Numbered from the stretch's first letter, positions 41,401 to 50,218 are shown. The stretch is DNA of 59,077 nt from Lentzea indica (GCF_012184385.1 NZ_VSRL01000030.1:1-59077), one strand, 5' to 3'. Numbers and translations: made by a program. Notes: generated by a model from the sequence alone, not told the origin.

Positions 41401-41455
41401 TTTACAAAACGGTAGGAGATGTAAACCGGTTTGACAAGTAGGGGTGAGATGTAAA
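41401..41455 (-). promoter_or_regulatory. alkB promoter region with TetR-type inverted repeat
   Basis: TGTAAACCGGTTTGACA (41420-41436) is a near-perfect palindrome centred on ACCGGT, and GAGATGTAAA is repeated at 41416 and 41446, exactly 30 bp apart. TTTACA at 41401 pairs with TGTAAA. The palindrome lies about 40 bp upstream of the alkB start, a fitting position for the coupled TetR repressor. Confidence 0.6.
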
Positions 41456-41456
41456 G

Positions 41457-42281
41457 TCAGGCAGACCCGTACGCCTGAGTCGCTGCCTCGACGAAGGCTC
41501 TGGTCAGCGGGTCATCCCTCTTCCACGCGATCACGACCGGGCTGGGCGGCATGTCCGCCAGCGGCACGACCTTCAGCTCGCCCAGGTCGTGACCGAGCGG
41601 GGCCAGGCCGACGGTTCCGTTCCACAGCACGGACTGGACGCACTCCTGGACCGCGCGGACGGTCGGTCCCCTGCGGGGTTCGCCGCCGTTCCAGTAGCTC
41701 TGCCAGATCTCGTCGGTGCCTTCCGGGAACTGGAACCAGTCCCGGCCGGCGAGGTCCTGGATGGTGAGACCGTCCCGTTGTGCGAGCGGATCGTCCGCCC
41801 TGAGGACCGCGCCGACCGGGTCTCGGCGCAGGACAAGGGTTTTCAGGCCGGTCGAGTCGAACGGGCCGCGGGTCAGGGCGACGTCCACCTGGCCGGAGCG
41901 CAGGCCGCAGGTGGGATCGGTCAGGTCGGCCTCGCGGATGCGGATCTCGACGTGGGGGTGCCGGCGCCGGAACGCGGCGGCGAGTGCGGCGGCGCCGTGG
42001 TCGGCGAGGATGCCGACGGTGATGGTCGCCCGCGCGAGCTTGGCGCGGATCCGGTCGGCCTGGTCGAGCAGCGCCTGGGCCTCGTGCAGCAGGGTGTGGC
42101 CGGCGTCGGTGAGCGTGACGCCGGCGGGGGAGCGGTGGAAGAGCGTGGTGCCGAGGTCGGTCTCGAGGTGCTTGATCGCCCGGCTCAGCGGCGGCTGGCT
42201 CATGTGGAGCCGGTGCGCGGCACGGCCGAAGTGCAGCTCCTCGGCGACCGCGACGAAATAGCGAAGCGTCCGCAGCTCCAT
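41457..42281 (-). CDS. LysR-family transcriptional regulator
   Basis: A 274-residue LysR protein. N-terminal helix-turn-helix LHFGRAAHRLHMSQPPLSRAIKHLETDLGTTLFHRS at residues about 18-53, then an effector domain (ITVGILADHG). ATG at 42281 is the natural start before ELRTLRYFVAVAEE. It is divergent from the metallo-beta-lactamase gene at 42364 and likely controls it. Confidence 0.93.
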   Translation of the reverse strand: MELRTLRYFVAVAEELHFGRAAHRLHMSQPPLSRAIKHLETDLGTTLFHRSPAGVTLTDAGHTLLHEAQALLDQADRIRAKLARATITVGILADHGAAALAAAFRRRHPHVEIRIREADLTDPTCGLRSGQVDVALTRGPFDSTGLKTLVLRRDPVGAVLRADDPLAQRDGLTIQDLAGRDWFQFPEGTDEIWQSYWNGGEPRRGPTVRAVQECVQSVLWNGTVGLAPLGHDLGELKVVPLADMPPSPVVIAWKRDDPLTRAFVEAATQAYGSA

Positions 42282-42363
42282 GATCAGCCACGATACTCGT
42301 CCGGTATCGGGTGCACCGAGCCGGTCTTGGACGAACCCGGTGGTGCGGCGGTGGGGTAGGAGC

Positions 42364-43248
42364 ATGAACGTTCCTGACCCCGTCGTCCAGGTTTCCGATG
42401 CCGTCGAGATCGCCTCCGACGTCGTGGTGATTCCGAACAACCACGTCGGCCTCGTGCCCAACATCGGCGTCATCAGCGGCAGAGAGGCCGTCCTCGTGGT
42501 GGACACGGGACTGGGTGTTGCCAACGCCTCCGACGTGCTCGCGTTCGCGTCGGAGGTGGCTCGCGGGCGGCGGCTGTACCTGACGACGACGCACTTCCAC
42601 CCGGAGCACGCGTTCGGTGCGTCCGTGTTCGAGGGCTCGTACGTGGTGAACCGCGCGCAGGCCGATGACTTGGCGCGCAAGGGATCCGGTTACCTGGAGA
42701 TGTTCCGCGGGCTCGGTGGCGCGATCGCCGAACGGCTGGCGGACGTCACGATCCCCGTGCCGGACGTGGTGTTCGACGGGGTGCACTCACTCGATCTCGG
42801 CGGCCGGACCGTTGTGCTGCGGCCGACCGGGCGCGGGCACACGCTGGGAGACCAGGTGATCGAGGTGCCGGACGCGGGCGTGCTGTTCACCGGCGACCTG
42901 GCCGAGACCGGGCAGTTCGCGATCTTCCCGTGGTTCCCGCCGCACGACACCGACGTGTCCGGCATCGCGTGGATCGAGGTGATGGGCCGGTTGATCGCCG
43001 CGGAGCCTCGGGTCGTCGTGCCGGGGCACGGGACAACAGGTGGTCCGGAGGTGTTGGAGGGCGTGCGGGACTACCTGCGCGAGTTGCGGGACGAGACCTG
43101 GCGCCGGCGCGACTCGGCGATGAAGGAAGCGGACGTCGTGGCCGAGGTGCGTGCGGTGCTGGTCGAGCGGCACCCCGAGTGGGCAGGGCAGGAGTGGATC
43201 GAACGAGGGGTCGGCTGCCTGTGCGCTGAAGGACAGCCAGCTCTATAG
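42364..43248 (+). CDS. Metallo-beta-lactamase-fold hydrolase
   Basis: A 294-residue cytoplasmic MBL-fold protein. The metal motif TTTHFHPEH (residues 74-82) reads HxHxEH in place of HxHxDH; later ligands are GRGHT, FTGDLAETG and VPGHGT. The Asp-to-Glu change occurs in quinohaemoprotein amine and other MBL subfamilies and may alter metal preference. No signal peptide, so it is unlikely to be a secreted antibiotic lactamase. Probably regulated by the divergent LysR. Substrate unknown. Confidence 0.88.
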   Translation: MNVPDPVVQVSDAVEIASDVVVIPNNHVGLVPNIGVISGREAVLVVDTGLGVANASDVLAFASEVARGRRLYLTTTHFHPEHAFGASVFEGSYVVNRAQADDLARKGSGYLEMFRGLGGAIAERLADVTIPVPDVVFDGVHSLDLGGRTVVLRPTGRGHTLGDQVIEVPDAGVLFTGDLAETGQFAIFPWFPPHDTDVSGIAWIEVMGRLIAAEPRVVVPGHGTTGGPEVLEGVRDYLRELRDETWRRRDSAMKEADVVAEVRAVLVERHPEWAGQEWIERGVGCLCAEGQPAL

Positions 43249-43260
43249 ATTCAGTGTTGA

Positions 43261-43611
43261 CTAAAGATAATCCTCACCGAGGTGGGCGCGGATCACCTTC
43301 TTGGGCACGCACATCGTCCAAGCCCCGATGACGAGCTCGGTCATCTCCTCGACGTCGAGCTCGGCCATGGAGGCGTGCACCCACTGGAACCGCATGTCGG
43401 ACTGGCTCGGGAACGCGAACTTGACGGGGTCGCTCGCGACCAGGGCTTCGCGTTCCTCTCGTGGGTAGCCGAAGCCCAGCACGGTTTCGTCGCGGGAGAG
43501 GGCCGCGTAGACGATCTGGCCAACGCGGAACTTCACGCGGTCGCGGATGAGGTGTTCGGTGGTGCGTGGCAACGACAGTGCCACGGCGCGGACGTCGGCG
43601 ACGGTGACCAT
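43261..43611 (-). CDS. MmcQ/YjbR-family DNA-binding protein
   Basis: A 116-residue MmcQ/YjbR-like protein (CyaY-like fold): VRAVALSLPRTTEHL near the start, FRVGQIVYAAL, and WVHASMAELDVEEMTELVIGAWTMCVPKKVI at the end. Predicted DNA-binding domains without proven role. ATG at 43611 shares one base with the stop of the serine hydrolase gene, implying an operon. Confidence 0.9.
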   Translation of the reverse strand: MVTVADVRAVALSLPRTTEHLIRDRVKFRVGQIVYAALSRDETVLGFGYPREEREALVASDPVKFAFPSQSDMRFQWVHASMAELDVEEMTELVIGAWTMCVPKKVIRAHLGEDYL

Positions 43612-44861
43612 CAGGCAATCCTCCACGCGGCGGCGCCGTTGTGCAGGAAGTTGGCGCGGCCGTTCTCGTCGGAGCCGACCAGGGAGTGGACCCGCCGGCC
43701 GTCGGTGGTGATGATCGTGCTGTCGCCCAGGCGGACGACCTCGACGCGGTTCTCGGGCTTGCCGAGGAAGGACGCGGCGAGTTCGTTGCGCGGGCGGTAG
43801 ATCAGGAACGCTTGGTCGTCCTCGATCGTCAGGGTGATGTCGTACAGGGTGTTGCGGTAGGTGCCGCACATCCAGTCGTCAACGGGTGCGGGGTTCGAGG
43901 GCGGGACAGGTGGTGGTTCCGCCTCGATGCCTGCCTCACTGAAGATCTCGTGGGCCAGTTGCTCGCCGTTCGTGCTGTTGGTCAGCACGGCCACCGCCAG
44001 ACCAGCCGACGGGTCGACGCGCAGGAAAGCCTTCTGTCCCTTGGAGACGCCGGTGTGGCCGATGACGCCGCCGGGGTACAGCATCCAGCCGAGTCCCCAG
44101 CCGGCGACGCCGTCGCCGAAGTCCGGGACCGAGTCGAGCTGGGGCTCGCGCAGTGCCGCGAGCGCCGGGTCGGTGAGGTGCAGGCGGACGAACTCCAGCA
44201 GGTCGCGTGCGCTCATCGCGAGGTGCGAGCCGCTGGGTGCCGTGGAGAAGGCGACCGCCCACTTCTTCGTGGGCACGGACTCGACGTGACCGACCGCGGC
44301 GCGGTGCAGGATCGCCTCGTCCGCGTTGGTGGCGACGGTGCGCAGACCCAGCGGCGTGACCAGACGCTCGCGCAGCACGTCGTGGAAAGGCTTGCCGCGC
44401 AACACCTCCACGAGCCGGCCGAGCACCACGAACCCGCTGTTGGAGTAGGAGAAGACGGTGCCGGGCGGGAACCAGTGGTCCGCGTCGGCGAGGGCGGCGA
44501 CGAACTCCTCGATGGTGCCGGTGTCGGTGAAGTGGTTGCTGTCGATGCCGCCGGTGTGGGTGAGCAGGTGGCGGGCGGTCAGCGCCGAGGTGGCGGCCGG
44601 GTCGCTCAGCCGGAAACCGGGCAGGTGGTCGCGGACGGGACGGTCGAGCTCCAGAACGCCTTCGTTCACCAGCTGCTGGATCAGTGTGGCCGTCCAGATC
44701 TTGGTGATCGAGCCGATCTTGAACACCGAGTCGGTCGTGGTCTCGACCTGGGTGTGCAGGCTCAGCACGCCTGCGGCCTCGTCCTGGATCTCCCCGTTGG
44801 CCAGCACGGCGACCTGTGCTCCCGGTACCTCGTACTTCGCGATGAGCTCGCTCAACCCCAT
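43611..44861 (-). CDS. Serine hydrolase, beta-lactamase/class C-like family
   Basis: A 416-residue hydrolase. S51-I-T-K54 (SxxK) and Y-S-N (FSYSNSGF, about residue 138) are the catalytic motifs; HTG (IGHTGVSKG) replaces KTG. A C-terminal beta-rich domain starts about residue 320 (DDWMCGTYRNTLYDITL). There is no signal peptide, so it is cytoplasmic and probably an esterase or peptidase. A broken duplicate fragment lies immediately upstream (44880-45003). Confidence 0.9.
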   Translation of the reverse strand: MGLSELIAKYEVPGAQVAVLANGEIQDEAAGVLSLHTQVETTTDSVFKIGSITKIWTATLIQQLVNEGVLELDRPVRDHLPGFRLSDPAATSALTARHLLTHTGGIDSNHFTDTGTIEEFVAALADADHWFPPGTVFSYSNSGFVVLGRLVEVLRGKPFHDVLRERLVTPLGLRTVATNADEAILHRAAVGHVESVPTKKWAVAFSTAPSGSHLAMSARDLLEFVRLHLTDPALAALREPQLDSVPDFGDGVAGWGLGWMLYPGGVIGHTGVSKGQKAFLRVDPSAGLAVAVLTNSTNGEQLAHEIFSEAGIEAEPPPVPPSNPAPVDDWMCGTYRNTLYDITLTIEDDQAFLIYRPRNELAASFLGKPENRVEVVRLGDSTIITTDGRRVHSLVGSDENGRANFLHNGAAAWRIA

Positions 44862-44879
44862 CAGTCAATCCTGTAGCAC

Positions 44880-45003
44880 GCGTTGAACTTGTGGCGAGCC
44901 AGGTCGCTCAATTCGAAACCGGCAAATATGAGCGAATCGGACAATCGAGATCAAGAACGCCTTTGTTCACCAATCGTTGCCCCGAAGTCGTCCAGATCTC
45001 CCC
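44880..45003 (-). pseudogene. Fragment of a second serine hydrolase gene
   Basis: The minus strand reads EIWTTSGQRLVNKGVLDLDCPIRSYLP, matching KIWTATLIQQLVNEGVLELDRPVRDHLP of the intact gene at 43611-44861. A one-base shift then moves homology to another frame (GFELSDLA, compare GFRLSDPA), and the rest is gone. The fragment has lower G/C than its surroundings. It is a relic of a tandem duplicate. Confidence 0.8.
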
Positions 45004-45121
45004 CGTTGACCAGGCGCTATAGAGGGCTGGAGTCCAATTGAGACCGGGAATTAATACGGAACCGTGAGAGCGTGGCCACACTTCGGTGCCCTTTTCACTC
45101 GATCGGGTGAAAAGTGAGCGA

Positions 45122-45856
45122 ATGAACCTACGACGGTCCCTTCCGGCTCTCTTGCCGCTTGTGCTCGCCGCGACCTTCTTCGCGGTTGGCACGGCTGAGT
45201 CGGGGACACCGAAGCAGAGTCCCGTCAACGTCACGCCCAACGCGATCCGGTTCGATCCGCACGCGCCCAAGCTCGACGTCACGTACGGGGTCTCCGCGCT
45301 GGAGTTGAAGTACATCCGCAAGGACGCGGACAAGCCGGACGGCTGCACGACCCGCGACCACGAGGAGACGGAGGAGGCGGAGGTCGAGCCCGGATCGGGC
45401 CACGTCACCGTCGCCGGCACCCGGTACGACCTGGTGCAGTTCCACTTCCACACGCCGTCCGAGCACCAGTTCCTCGGCCGCAACACGCCGCTGGAGATGC
45501 ACCTGGTGCACCGCAGTGCGGCGGGCAAGCTGCTGGTGGTCGGCGTTCCGCTGGTCATCGGGTCACACTCCGTCGTGGACGACGTCCTGGCGAAGCTCGC
45601 GCCCGAGTGCGGTGAGCCGGTGGACATCGAGCCCGTCAACCTCAACCGGTTGCTGCCGCTCAACCACCACACGCTGCACTACACCGGCTCGCTCACCACG
45701 GCGCCGTTCACCGAGGGTGTCGAGTGGTACCTCACCGGCGAGCAGCACGTGACGGCCGCGACCATCGCGCGCTTCCAGGGGCTGTTCACCGCGGGCAACG
45801 CCCGTGCGCCGCAGCCGCTCAACGGCAGGACCTTCGTCGAGGTCCCCAGGATCTGA
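45122..45856 (+). CDS. Secreted alpha-class carbonic anhydrase
   Basis: A 244-residue exported enzyme. The signal peptide lies in residues 1-24. KQSPVNV (residues 31-37) and VQFHFHTPSEH are signature segments; zinc ligands are H108, H110 and H127 (EMHLVH). Two cysteines (C75 and the C in APECGEP) could form a disulfide. ATG at 45122 follows AAAGTGAG. It interconverts CO2 and bicarbonate outside the cell. A long hairpin follows its stop codon. Confidence 0.93.
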   Translation: MNLRRSLPALLPLVLAATFFAVGTAESGTPKQSPVNVTPNAIRFDPHAPKLDVTYGVSALELKYIRKDADKPDGCTTRDHEETEEAEVEPGSGHVTVAGTRYDLVQFHFHTPSEHQFLGRNTPLEMHLVHRSAAGKLLVVGVPLVIGSHSVVDDVLAKLAPECGEPVDIEPVNLNRLLPLNHHTLHYTGSLTTAPFTEGVEWYLTGEQHVTAATIARFQGLFTAGNARAPQPLNGRTFVEVPRI

Positions 45857-45891
45857 TCCAATTCGGCATCTGATCCACCGCGTGCTCTCTT

Positions 45892-45940
45892 GATGAGGGG
45901 AGCTTTCATCAGCCTGAGGTTGATGAAAGCTCCCCTCATC
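45892..45940 (+). terminator. Perfect 20-bp stem hairpin
   Basis: Positions 45892-45911 are the exact reverse complement of 45921-45940, with a nine-base loop (GCCTGAGGT). It lies 36 bp after the carbonic anhydrase stop and 105 bp before the next gene on the same strand. No T-tract follows. It is the longest perfect hairpin I noticed and most likely a terminator. Confidence 0.75.
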
Positions 45941-46044
45941 TCGTTCAGGCGTGATGGGCTTCACCGCGCCAGAGGCTTCTGAAGCGCGTCAGAACGACCG
46001 TAAAATCGTTCCGGTAGCTAACTAACCCGAGCCTCGGAGCAGCA

Positions 46045-47271
46045 GTGAACACCACCCGCGCCATGGCCGCTCTCGCGCTCGGCGGGTTCGGCATCGGTAC
46101 GACCGAGTTCGCGACGATGGGACTGCTGCCGCAGATCGCGGAGACCTTCCACATCCCCGACTACGAGGCGGGCCACGCCATCAGCCTCTACGCCGCCGGA
46201 GTCGTCGTCGGCGCGCCGCTGATCGCGGTGCTCGGGGCCAAGCTGCCGCGCAAGGGCATGCTGATCGGCCTGATGCTCGCGGTCGCCCTGGGCAACGGGT
46301 TGTCGGCCGCCGCTCAGGACAAGACGTTGTTGCTGGTGGCACGGTTCGTCGCCGGGCTGCCGCACGGCGCGTTCTTCGGTATCGCGGCCGTTGTCGCCGC
46401 CACGCTCGTTGCTCCCGAACGGCGCGGCACAGCGGTCGCGCGTGTCATGGTCGGACTGACCGTGGCGAACCTCGTTGGCGTACCTCTCGCAACGGCGGCA
46501 GGCCAGCAGATCGGCTGGCGCACCGCGTACCTCGCGGTCGCGGTGATCGCGGTGATCACGGCGGCGGCGATCGCGCTCTGGGTGCCGAGGCTGCAGAGGG
46601 TCGAAGGCGCGTCGATGAAGAGCGAGGTCCGCGCGTTCGGCCGCCCGACGGTGTGGTTCGCGATCTTCACCGGCATGATCGGCTTCGGCGGCATGTTCGC
46701 CGTCTACTCCTACGTCGCCCCGCTGACGACCGAGGTCGCCGGCCTGCCCGCTTCGGTCGTGCCGTGGATGCTCGCGGTGTTCGGCCTCGGCATGACGCTC
46801 GGCGCGACGTTCGGCGGCCGGTTCGTGGACCGGTCCGCGATGGGCTCGGTGTTCGGCGGCCTGATCGCGGTGTGCGTGATCCTGGTCCTTTTCGGACTGA
46901 CCGCGAGCACTCCGGTCCTCATGTTCCTCTTCCTGTTCCTGCTGGGCTTCGTCATCCAGATCCTGGCGGCCGCCCTGCAGATCCGGCTGATGGACGCCTC
47001 GCCGGACGCGCCGTCGCTCGCGTCCTCGTCCAACCACTCGTCGCTCAACGTCGCCAACGGCGCGGGCGCGTGGCTCGGCGGCCTGGCCATCGCGGCGGGC
47101 TGGGGTTACACCTCCACGGCGTGGGTGGGTGTCGGACTGTCGTTGGCGGGCCTGGCGATCGCGCTGGCGTCGGTGGTCTACGAACGGCGTGCTGTGACGC
47201 GGGAGATCACGAACCAGGAGATGGCGATGGCCAGCGCGACCAGCACCGCCGTCGAGACCCAGCCCAGGTAG
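46045..47271 (+). CDS. MFS transporter, AraJ/DHA1 type
   Basis: A 408-residue major facilitator with 12 predicted helices. GGFGIGTTEFATMGLLPQIAE at the start and ARFVAGLPHGAFFGIAAVVAATLV (residues about 98-121) are typical of AraJ-like exporters that include chloramphenicol and sugar efflux proteins. GTG at 46045 follows GGAGCAG. The last 31 codons run antisense through the end of the convergent DedA gene, giving a polar tail (TREITNQEMAMASATSTAVETQPR). Substrate unknown. Confidence 0.88.
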   Translation: MNTTRAMAALALGGFGIGTTEFATMGLLPQIAETFHIPDYEAGHAISLYAAGVVVGAPLIAVLGAKLPRKGMLIGLMLAVALGNGLSAAAQDKTLLLVARFVAGLPHGAFFGIAAVVAATLVAPERRGTAVARVMVGLTVANLVGVPLATAAGQQIGWRTAYLAVAVIAVITAAAIALWVPRLQRVEGASMKSEVRAFGRPTVWFAIFTGMIGFGGMFAVYSYVAPLTTEVAGLPASVVPWMLAVFGLGMTLGATFGGRFVDRSAMGSVFGGLIAVCVILVLFGLTASTPVLMFLFLFLLGFVIQILAAALQIRLMDASPDAPSLASSSNHSSLNVANGAGAWLGGLAIAAGWGYTSTAWVGVGLSLAGLAIALASVVYERRAVTREITNQEMAMASATSTAVETQPR

Positions 47272-47771
47272 CGGTCGACCAGCTGGTGGTTCTCGCCGAG
47301 CGCGTAGCCGGCGAGGATCAGCGCGGTGTTCCACACCAGGCTGCCCGCCGCGGTGTAGAGCGTGAACTTCGCGATCGGCATCCCGGACACCCCGGCGGGG
47401 ATGGAGATCAGGCTGCGCACGACCGGCACCATCCGGCCGGCGAACACGGCTTTGATGCCGTGCTTGTCGAACCACTCGTCGGCCTTGTCCACATCGGACA
47501 CCGTGACGAACGGCAGCCTGTCCGCGATCCGCCGCATCCGCTCCAGCCCGAGCCACGCGCCCAGGCCGTACAGCACGAGCGCGCCGGCGACCGAGCCCGC
47601 TGTGGTCCACAGGACCGCCGCGATCAGCGAGATCTTGCCCTGACCGGCGGTGAACCCGGCCAGCGGCAGGATCACCTCGCTCGGCACCGGCGGGAACACG
47701 TTCTCCAGCGCGACCGCCAGCCCCGCGCCGGGTGAGCCCAGCGTCTCCATCAGCCGAGTGATCCACTCCAT
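47178..47771 (-). CDS. DedA/SNARE-associated membrane protein
   Basis: A 197-residue DedA-family membrane protein. ENVFPPVPSEVILPLAGF (residues about 23-40) and FAGRMVPVVRSLISIPAGVSGM (about 110-131) are the re-entrant loop signatures with functional Glu and Arg. Recent work links the family to undecaprenyl phosphate or phospholipid translocation. ATG at 47771 starts a typical N-terminal amphipathic segment. It overlaps the convergent MFS gene by 94 bp. Confidence 0.93.
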   Translation of the reverse strand: MEWITRLMETLGSPGAGLAVALENVFPPVPSEVILPLAGFTAGQGKISLIAAVLWTTAGSVAGALVLYGLGAWLGLERMRRIADRLPFVTVSDVDKADEWFDKHGIKAVFAGRMVPVVRSLISIPAGVSGMPIAKFTLYTAAGSLVWNTALILAGYALGENHQLVDRYLGWVSTAVLVALAIAISWFVISRVTARRS

Positions 47772-47975
47772 GGTCGTCGAAATACCCGTTTCGCCCGGCC
47801 CCTCAACCCTCGGTGGCGCTCAAGCTCCGATGAATCTTGGCAACTTCCGTCATTCGGTGGCACTTTCGTTGACACCGCAGGCCAAGACCTCCTACCTTCG
47901 GTGACGTAAGGACATCGCTCTCCGCCGCCCGATGTGCTCCCCTGTCGTACGCCGCCAGGAAGGACGCACCGAACG

Positions 47976-48761
47976 ATGGAATCGCGCATCACCCGCAGGG
48001 CAGCCCTCACGGCCGCAGCCCTGATGCTCGTCACCGTGAGCCCCGCGGCCGCTCTCGCTCCCGCGTGGAACCCCAACCCGCAGACCGACGGCCTCAAGGC
48101 GTTCGAGGGCATCGAGGTCGACCGCGGCAACAAGTTCCCCAGCCGCAAGGGCAAGTACATCGTCGTCGAGGGCGACCACTACCGGTTCAACATCTGGAAG
48201 GACGACCGCGACACCACCGGCGGCGGCGACCGCCAGCGCACCGAGTCCAAGGGCATGGTCAGCAACGGCAGCGCCATCAAGATGAAGAACGGCGAGACGT
48301 GGGTCATCTCGTACGAGATGTACATGCCGTCCTCGCTGCACGGCACCAGCAAATTCACGCACATCTTCCAGACCAAGACGCCCAAGACCAACGGCGGCCC
48401 GTGGACGACCCTGTCGCTGAGCCGCAGCGGTAGCACCGAGACCATCCGGGCGCGCGCGTTCGCCACGTCCGGCGCACCGGACATCGCCTCCACGAACCTG
48501 GCCCCGCTGCGCGACAAGTGGGTCACCGTCGAGTGGACGATCACGCCGGGCTCCAGCGGCACGGTCGGCTTCGTGCTGCGCAACGGCACGGGGGCGAACG
48601 CTCCGATCGCGGTGCAGGGCAAGCGCTCCGGCGTCCGGATCCCGGACGAGGGCGACTACGTCCGCCCGAAGTGGGGCATCTACCGGTCCGTCGAGAGCGC
48701 GTCGTCGGACATCCTCGACACCTACATCAACTTCCGGAACTACACCGCGACGAAGAAGTAG
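47976..48761 (+). CDS. Secreted heparin-lyase-I-like polysaccharide lyase
   Basis: A 261-residue exported jelly-roll protein. A Tat-like signal (RITRRAALTAAALML) ends near AAALAP. The body GDHYRFNIWKDDRD, QRTESKG, WVISYEMYMPSSL, FTHIFQTKT and KWGIYRS matches the polysaccharide lyase (heparin lyase I-like) concanavalin fold; the K-W-G-I-Y-R near the end is characteristic. It probably cleaves or binds acidic polysaccharides. ATG at 47976 follows AGGAAGG. Confidence 0.82.
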   Translation: MESRITRRAALTAAALMLVTVSPAAALAPAWNPNPQTDGLKAFEGIEVDRGNKFPSRKGKYIVVEGDHYRFNIWKDDRDTTGGGDRQRTESKGMVSNGSAIKMKNGETWVISYEMYMPSSLHGTSKFTHIFQTKTPKTNGGPWTTLSLSRSGSTETIRARAFATSGAPDIASTNLAPLRDKWVTVEWTITPGSSGTVGFVLRNGTGANAPIAVQGKRSGVRIPDEGDYVRPKWGIYRSVESASSDILDTYINFRNYTATKK

Positions 48762-48833
48762 AAAGCGGGTCGGGTGGCTCGCTGATCGCATACAGGTCTA
48801 CCGTTGTTTGCCTTCTCTTCGTGGAGGTCAACG

Positions 48834-50186
48834 GTGCGAGGCGCGATCGCGGCGGGCCACCCGCTCACCGCACAGGCGGGCGCGGCGATGCTGCGTGCCG
48901 GTGGGAACGCCGTGGACGCGGCCGTCGCGGCGATGCTCACGTCGTGCGTCACCGAGCCGTTGCTGACCGGTCTCGGCGCCGCCGGATACATGATGATCGC
49001 ACCGGCCGGTGAAACCCCTGTGCTGCTCGACTTCTCCGCCGAGGCCCCAGGGCGCGACAGCAACGGCGACAAGGCCCCGCTCGACCCCATCATCGTCCAC
49101 TTCGGTGACGCGCAGCAGGAATTCCACGTGGGACCGTCGTCCGTGGCCGCCTACGGCATGCCCGCCGGTGCCGCGAAGGCCGCCACCTACGGCAGGGCGC
49201 CGTTGCACGAACTTGTCACCATCGCGGCGAAGCACGCCCGTGAAGGCCACCGGGTCAACCGGTACCAGGCCTACGTCACGTCGTTGCTGCTGCCGCTCGC
49301 CCACAGCGCGGGCCTCAACGCCTTCGAGGAAGGCGAGCTCCTCGTCCAGCCCGAGCTCGCCGACGCCCTCGAACGGCTCGGCAGCGACGGCGCGGCCCCG
49401 TTCTACACCGGCGACATCGCGGTCGCGATCGCCGACTCGATCACCTCGAACGGCGGCGGCCTCACCAAAGCGGACCTCGCGGCCTACGAAGTCGCGCTCA
49501 GAGAGCCGTTGCACGTGCGGCACCGTGGCCGTGACATCCACACGAACCCGCCACCCGCGGCGGGTGGCGCGCTGCTCACGCAGATGCTGGAAGCGTTGCC
49601 GGACAACCCGTCGCAGCAGGACCTCATTCGCGCGATGGCCACGCCGAAGACGCACCTGAACCGCCTCGGCTCCACCACGCACATCTCGGTTCTGGACGCC
49701 GACGGCACGGCGTGCTCGGTCACGACGACGAACGGCGCGGGCTCGGGGATCTCCATCGCCGGCGTGCACCTGAACAACATGATGGGGGAGGAGGACCTGT
49801 CACCGGACGGGTTCTTCAGCCACGCGCCGGGCGACCGGTTGCCGTCGATGATGGCGCCGACCGTGGTGACCAACCACGGCGGTGCCGAACTGGTGCTCGG
49901 CAGCGCGGGTTCCAGCCGGATCTGCGGCGCGATCCTGCAGGTGCTCGTGAACGTCCTCGACCGCGGCATGCCGGCCCAGGTCGCCGTCGACGCGCCACGC
50001 CTGCACCTCAGTGGAGATCATCTTCACGTGGAACCGGGAATCAAACCGGAAAGCGAGCTTCCGGTGACGTTCTTCCGCGCTCCGAGCATGTTCTTCGGCG
50101 GTTGCCAGGTCGTCGAAATGACCGGATCCGGGCTGCTCAGGGGTGGTGCAGATCACCGAAGGGACGGCGCGATCGTCGTTGTGTGA
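48834..50186 (+). CDS. Gamma-glutamyltransferase-family protein
   Basis: A 450-residue N-terminal-nucleophile hydrolase, shorter than classic GGT (about 550-580). GHPLTAQAGAAMLRAGGNAVDAAVAAML at the N-terminus, T281 in GSTTHISVLD is the autocleavage/nucleophile threonine, and GSGISIAGVHLNNMMGEED and LGSAGSSRI complete the site. No signal peptide, so it is cytoplasmic unlike secreted GGTs. GTG at 48834 follows GTGGAGGT. It may hydrolyse gamma-glutamyl or acyl amides; the exact substrate is unknown. Confidence 0.9.
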   Translation: MRGAIAAGHPLTAQAGAAMLRAGGNAVDAAVAAMLTSCVTEPLLTGLGAAGYMMIAPAGETPVLLDFSAEAPGRDSNGDKAPLDPIIVHFGDAQQEFHVGPSSVAAYGMPAGAAKAATYGRAPLHELVTIAAKHAREGHRVNRYQAYVTSLLLPLAHSAGLNAFEEGELLVQPELADALERLGSDGAAPFYTGDIAVAIADSITSNGGGLTKADLAAYEVALREPLHVRHRGRDIHTNPPPAAGGALLTQMLEALPDNPSQQDLIRAMATPKTHLNRLGSTTHISVLDADGTACSVTTTNGAGSGISIAGVHLNNMMGEEDLSPDGFFSHAPGDRLPSMMAPTVVTNHGGAELVLGSAGSSRICGAILQVLVNVLDRGMPAQVAVDAPRLHLSGDHLHVEPGIKPESELPVTFFRAPSMFFGGCQVVEMTGSGLLRGGADHRRDGAIVVV

Positions 50187-50218
50187 GATCTTGCCCGCAT
50201 CATGAGAAATCTGGTTTC

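Noticed and set aside
46000..46040. GGTAGCTAACTAACC before the AraJ-like MFS gene as a repressor site
   Set aside because: The arms do not form a convincing inverted repeat and there is no adjacent regulator.
46018..47766. 582-codon minus-strand open frame
   Set aside because: Antisense to the MFS gene and in another frame of DedA; rich in Arg, Gly and Asp without any domain.
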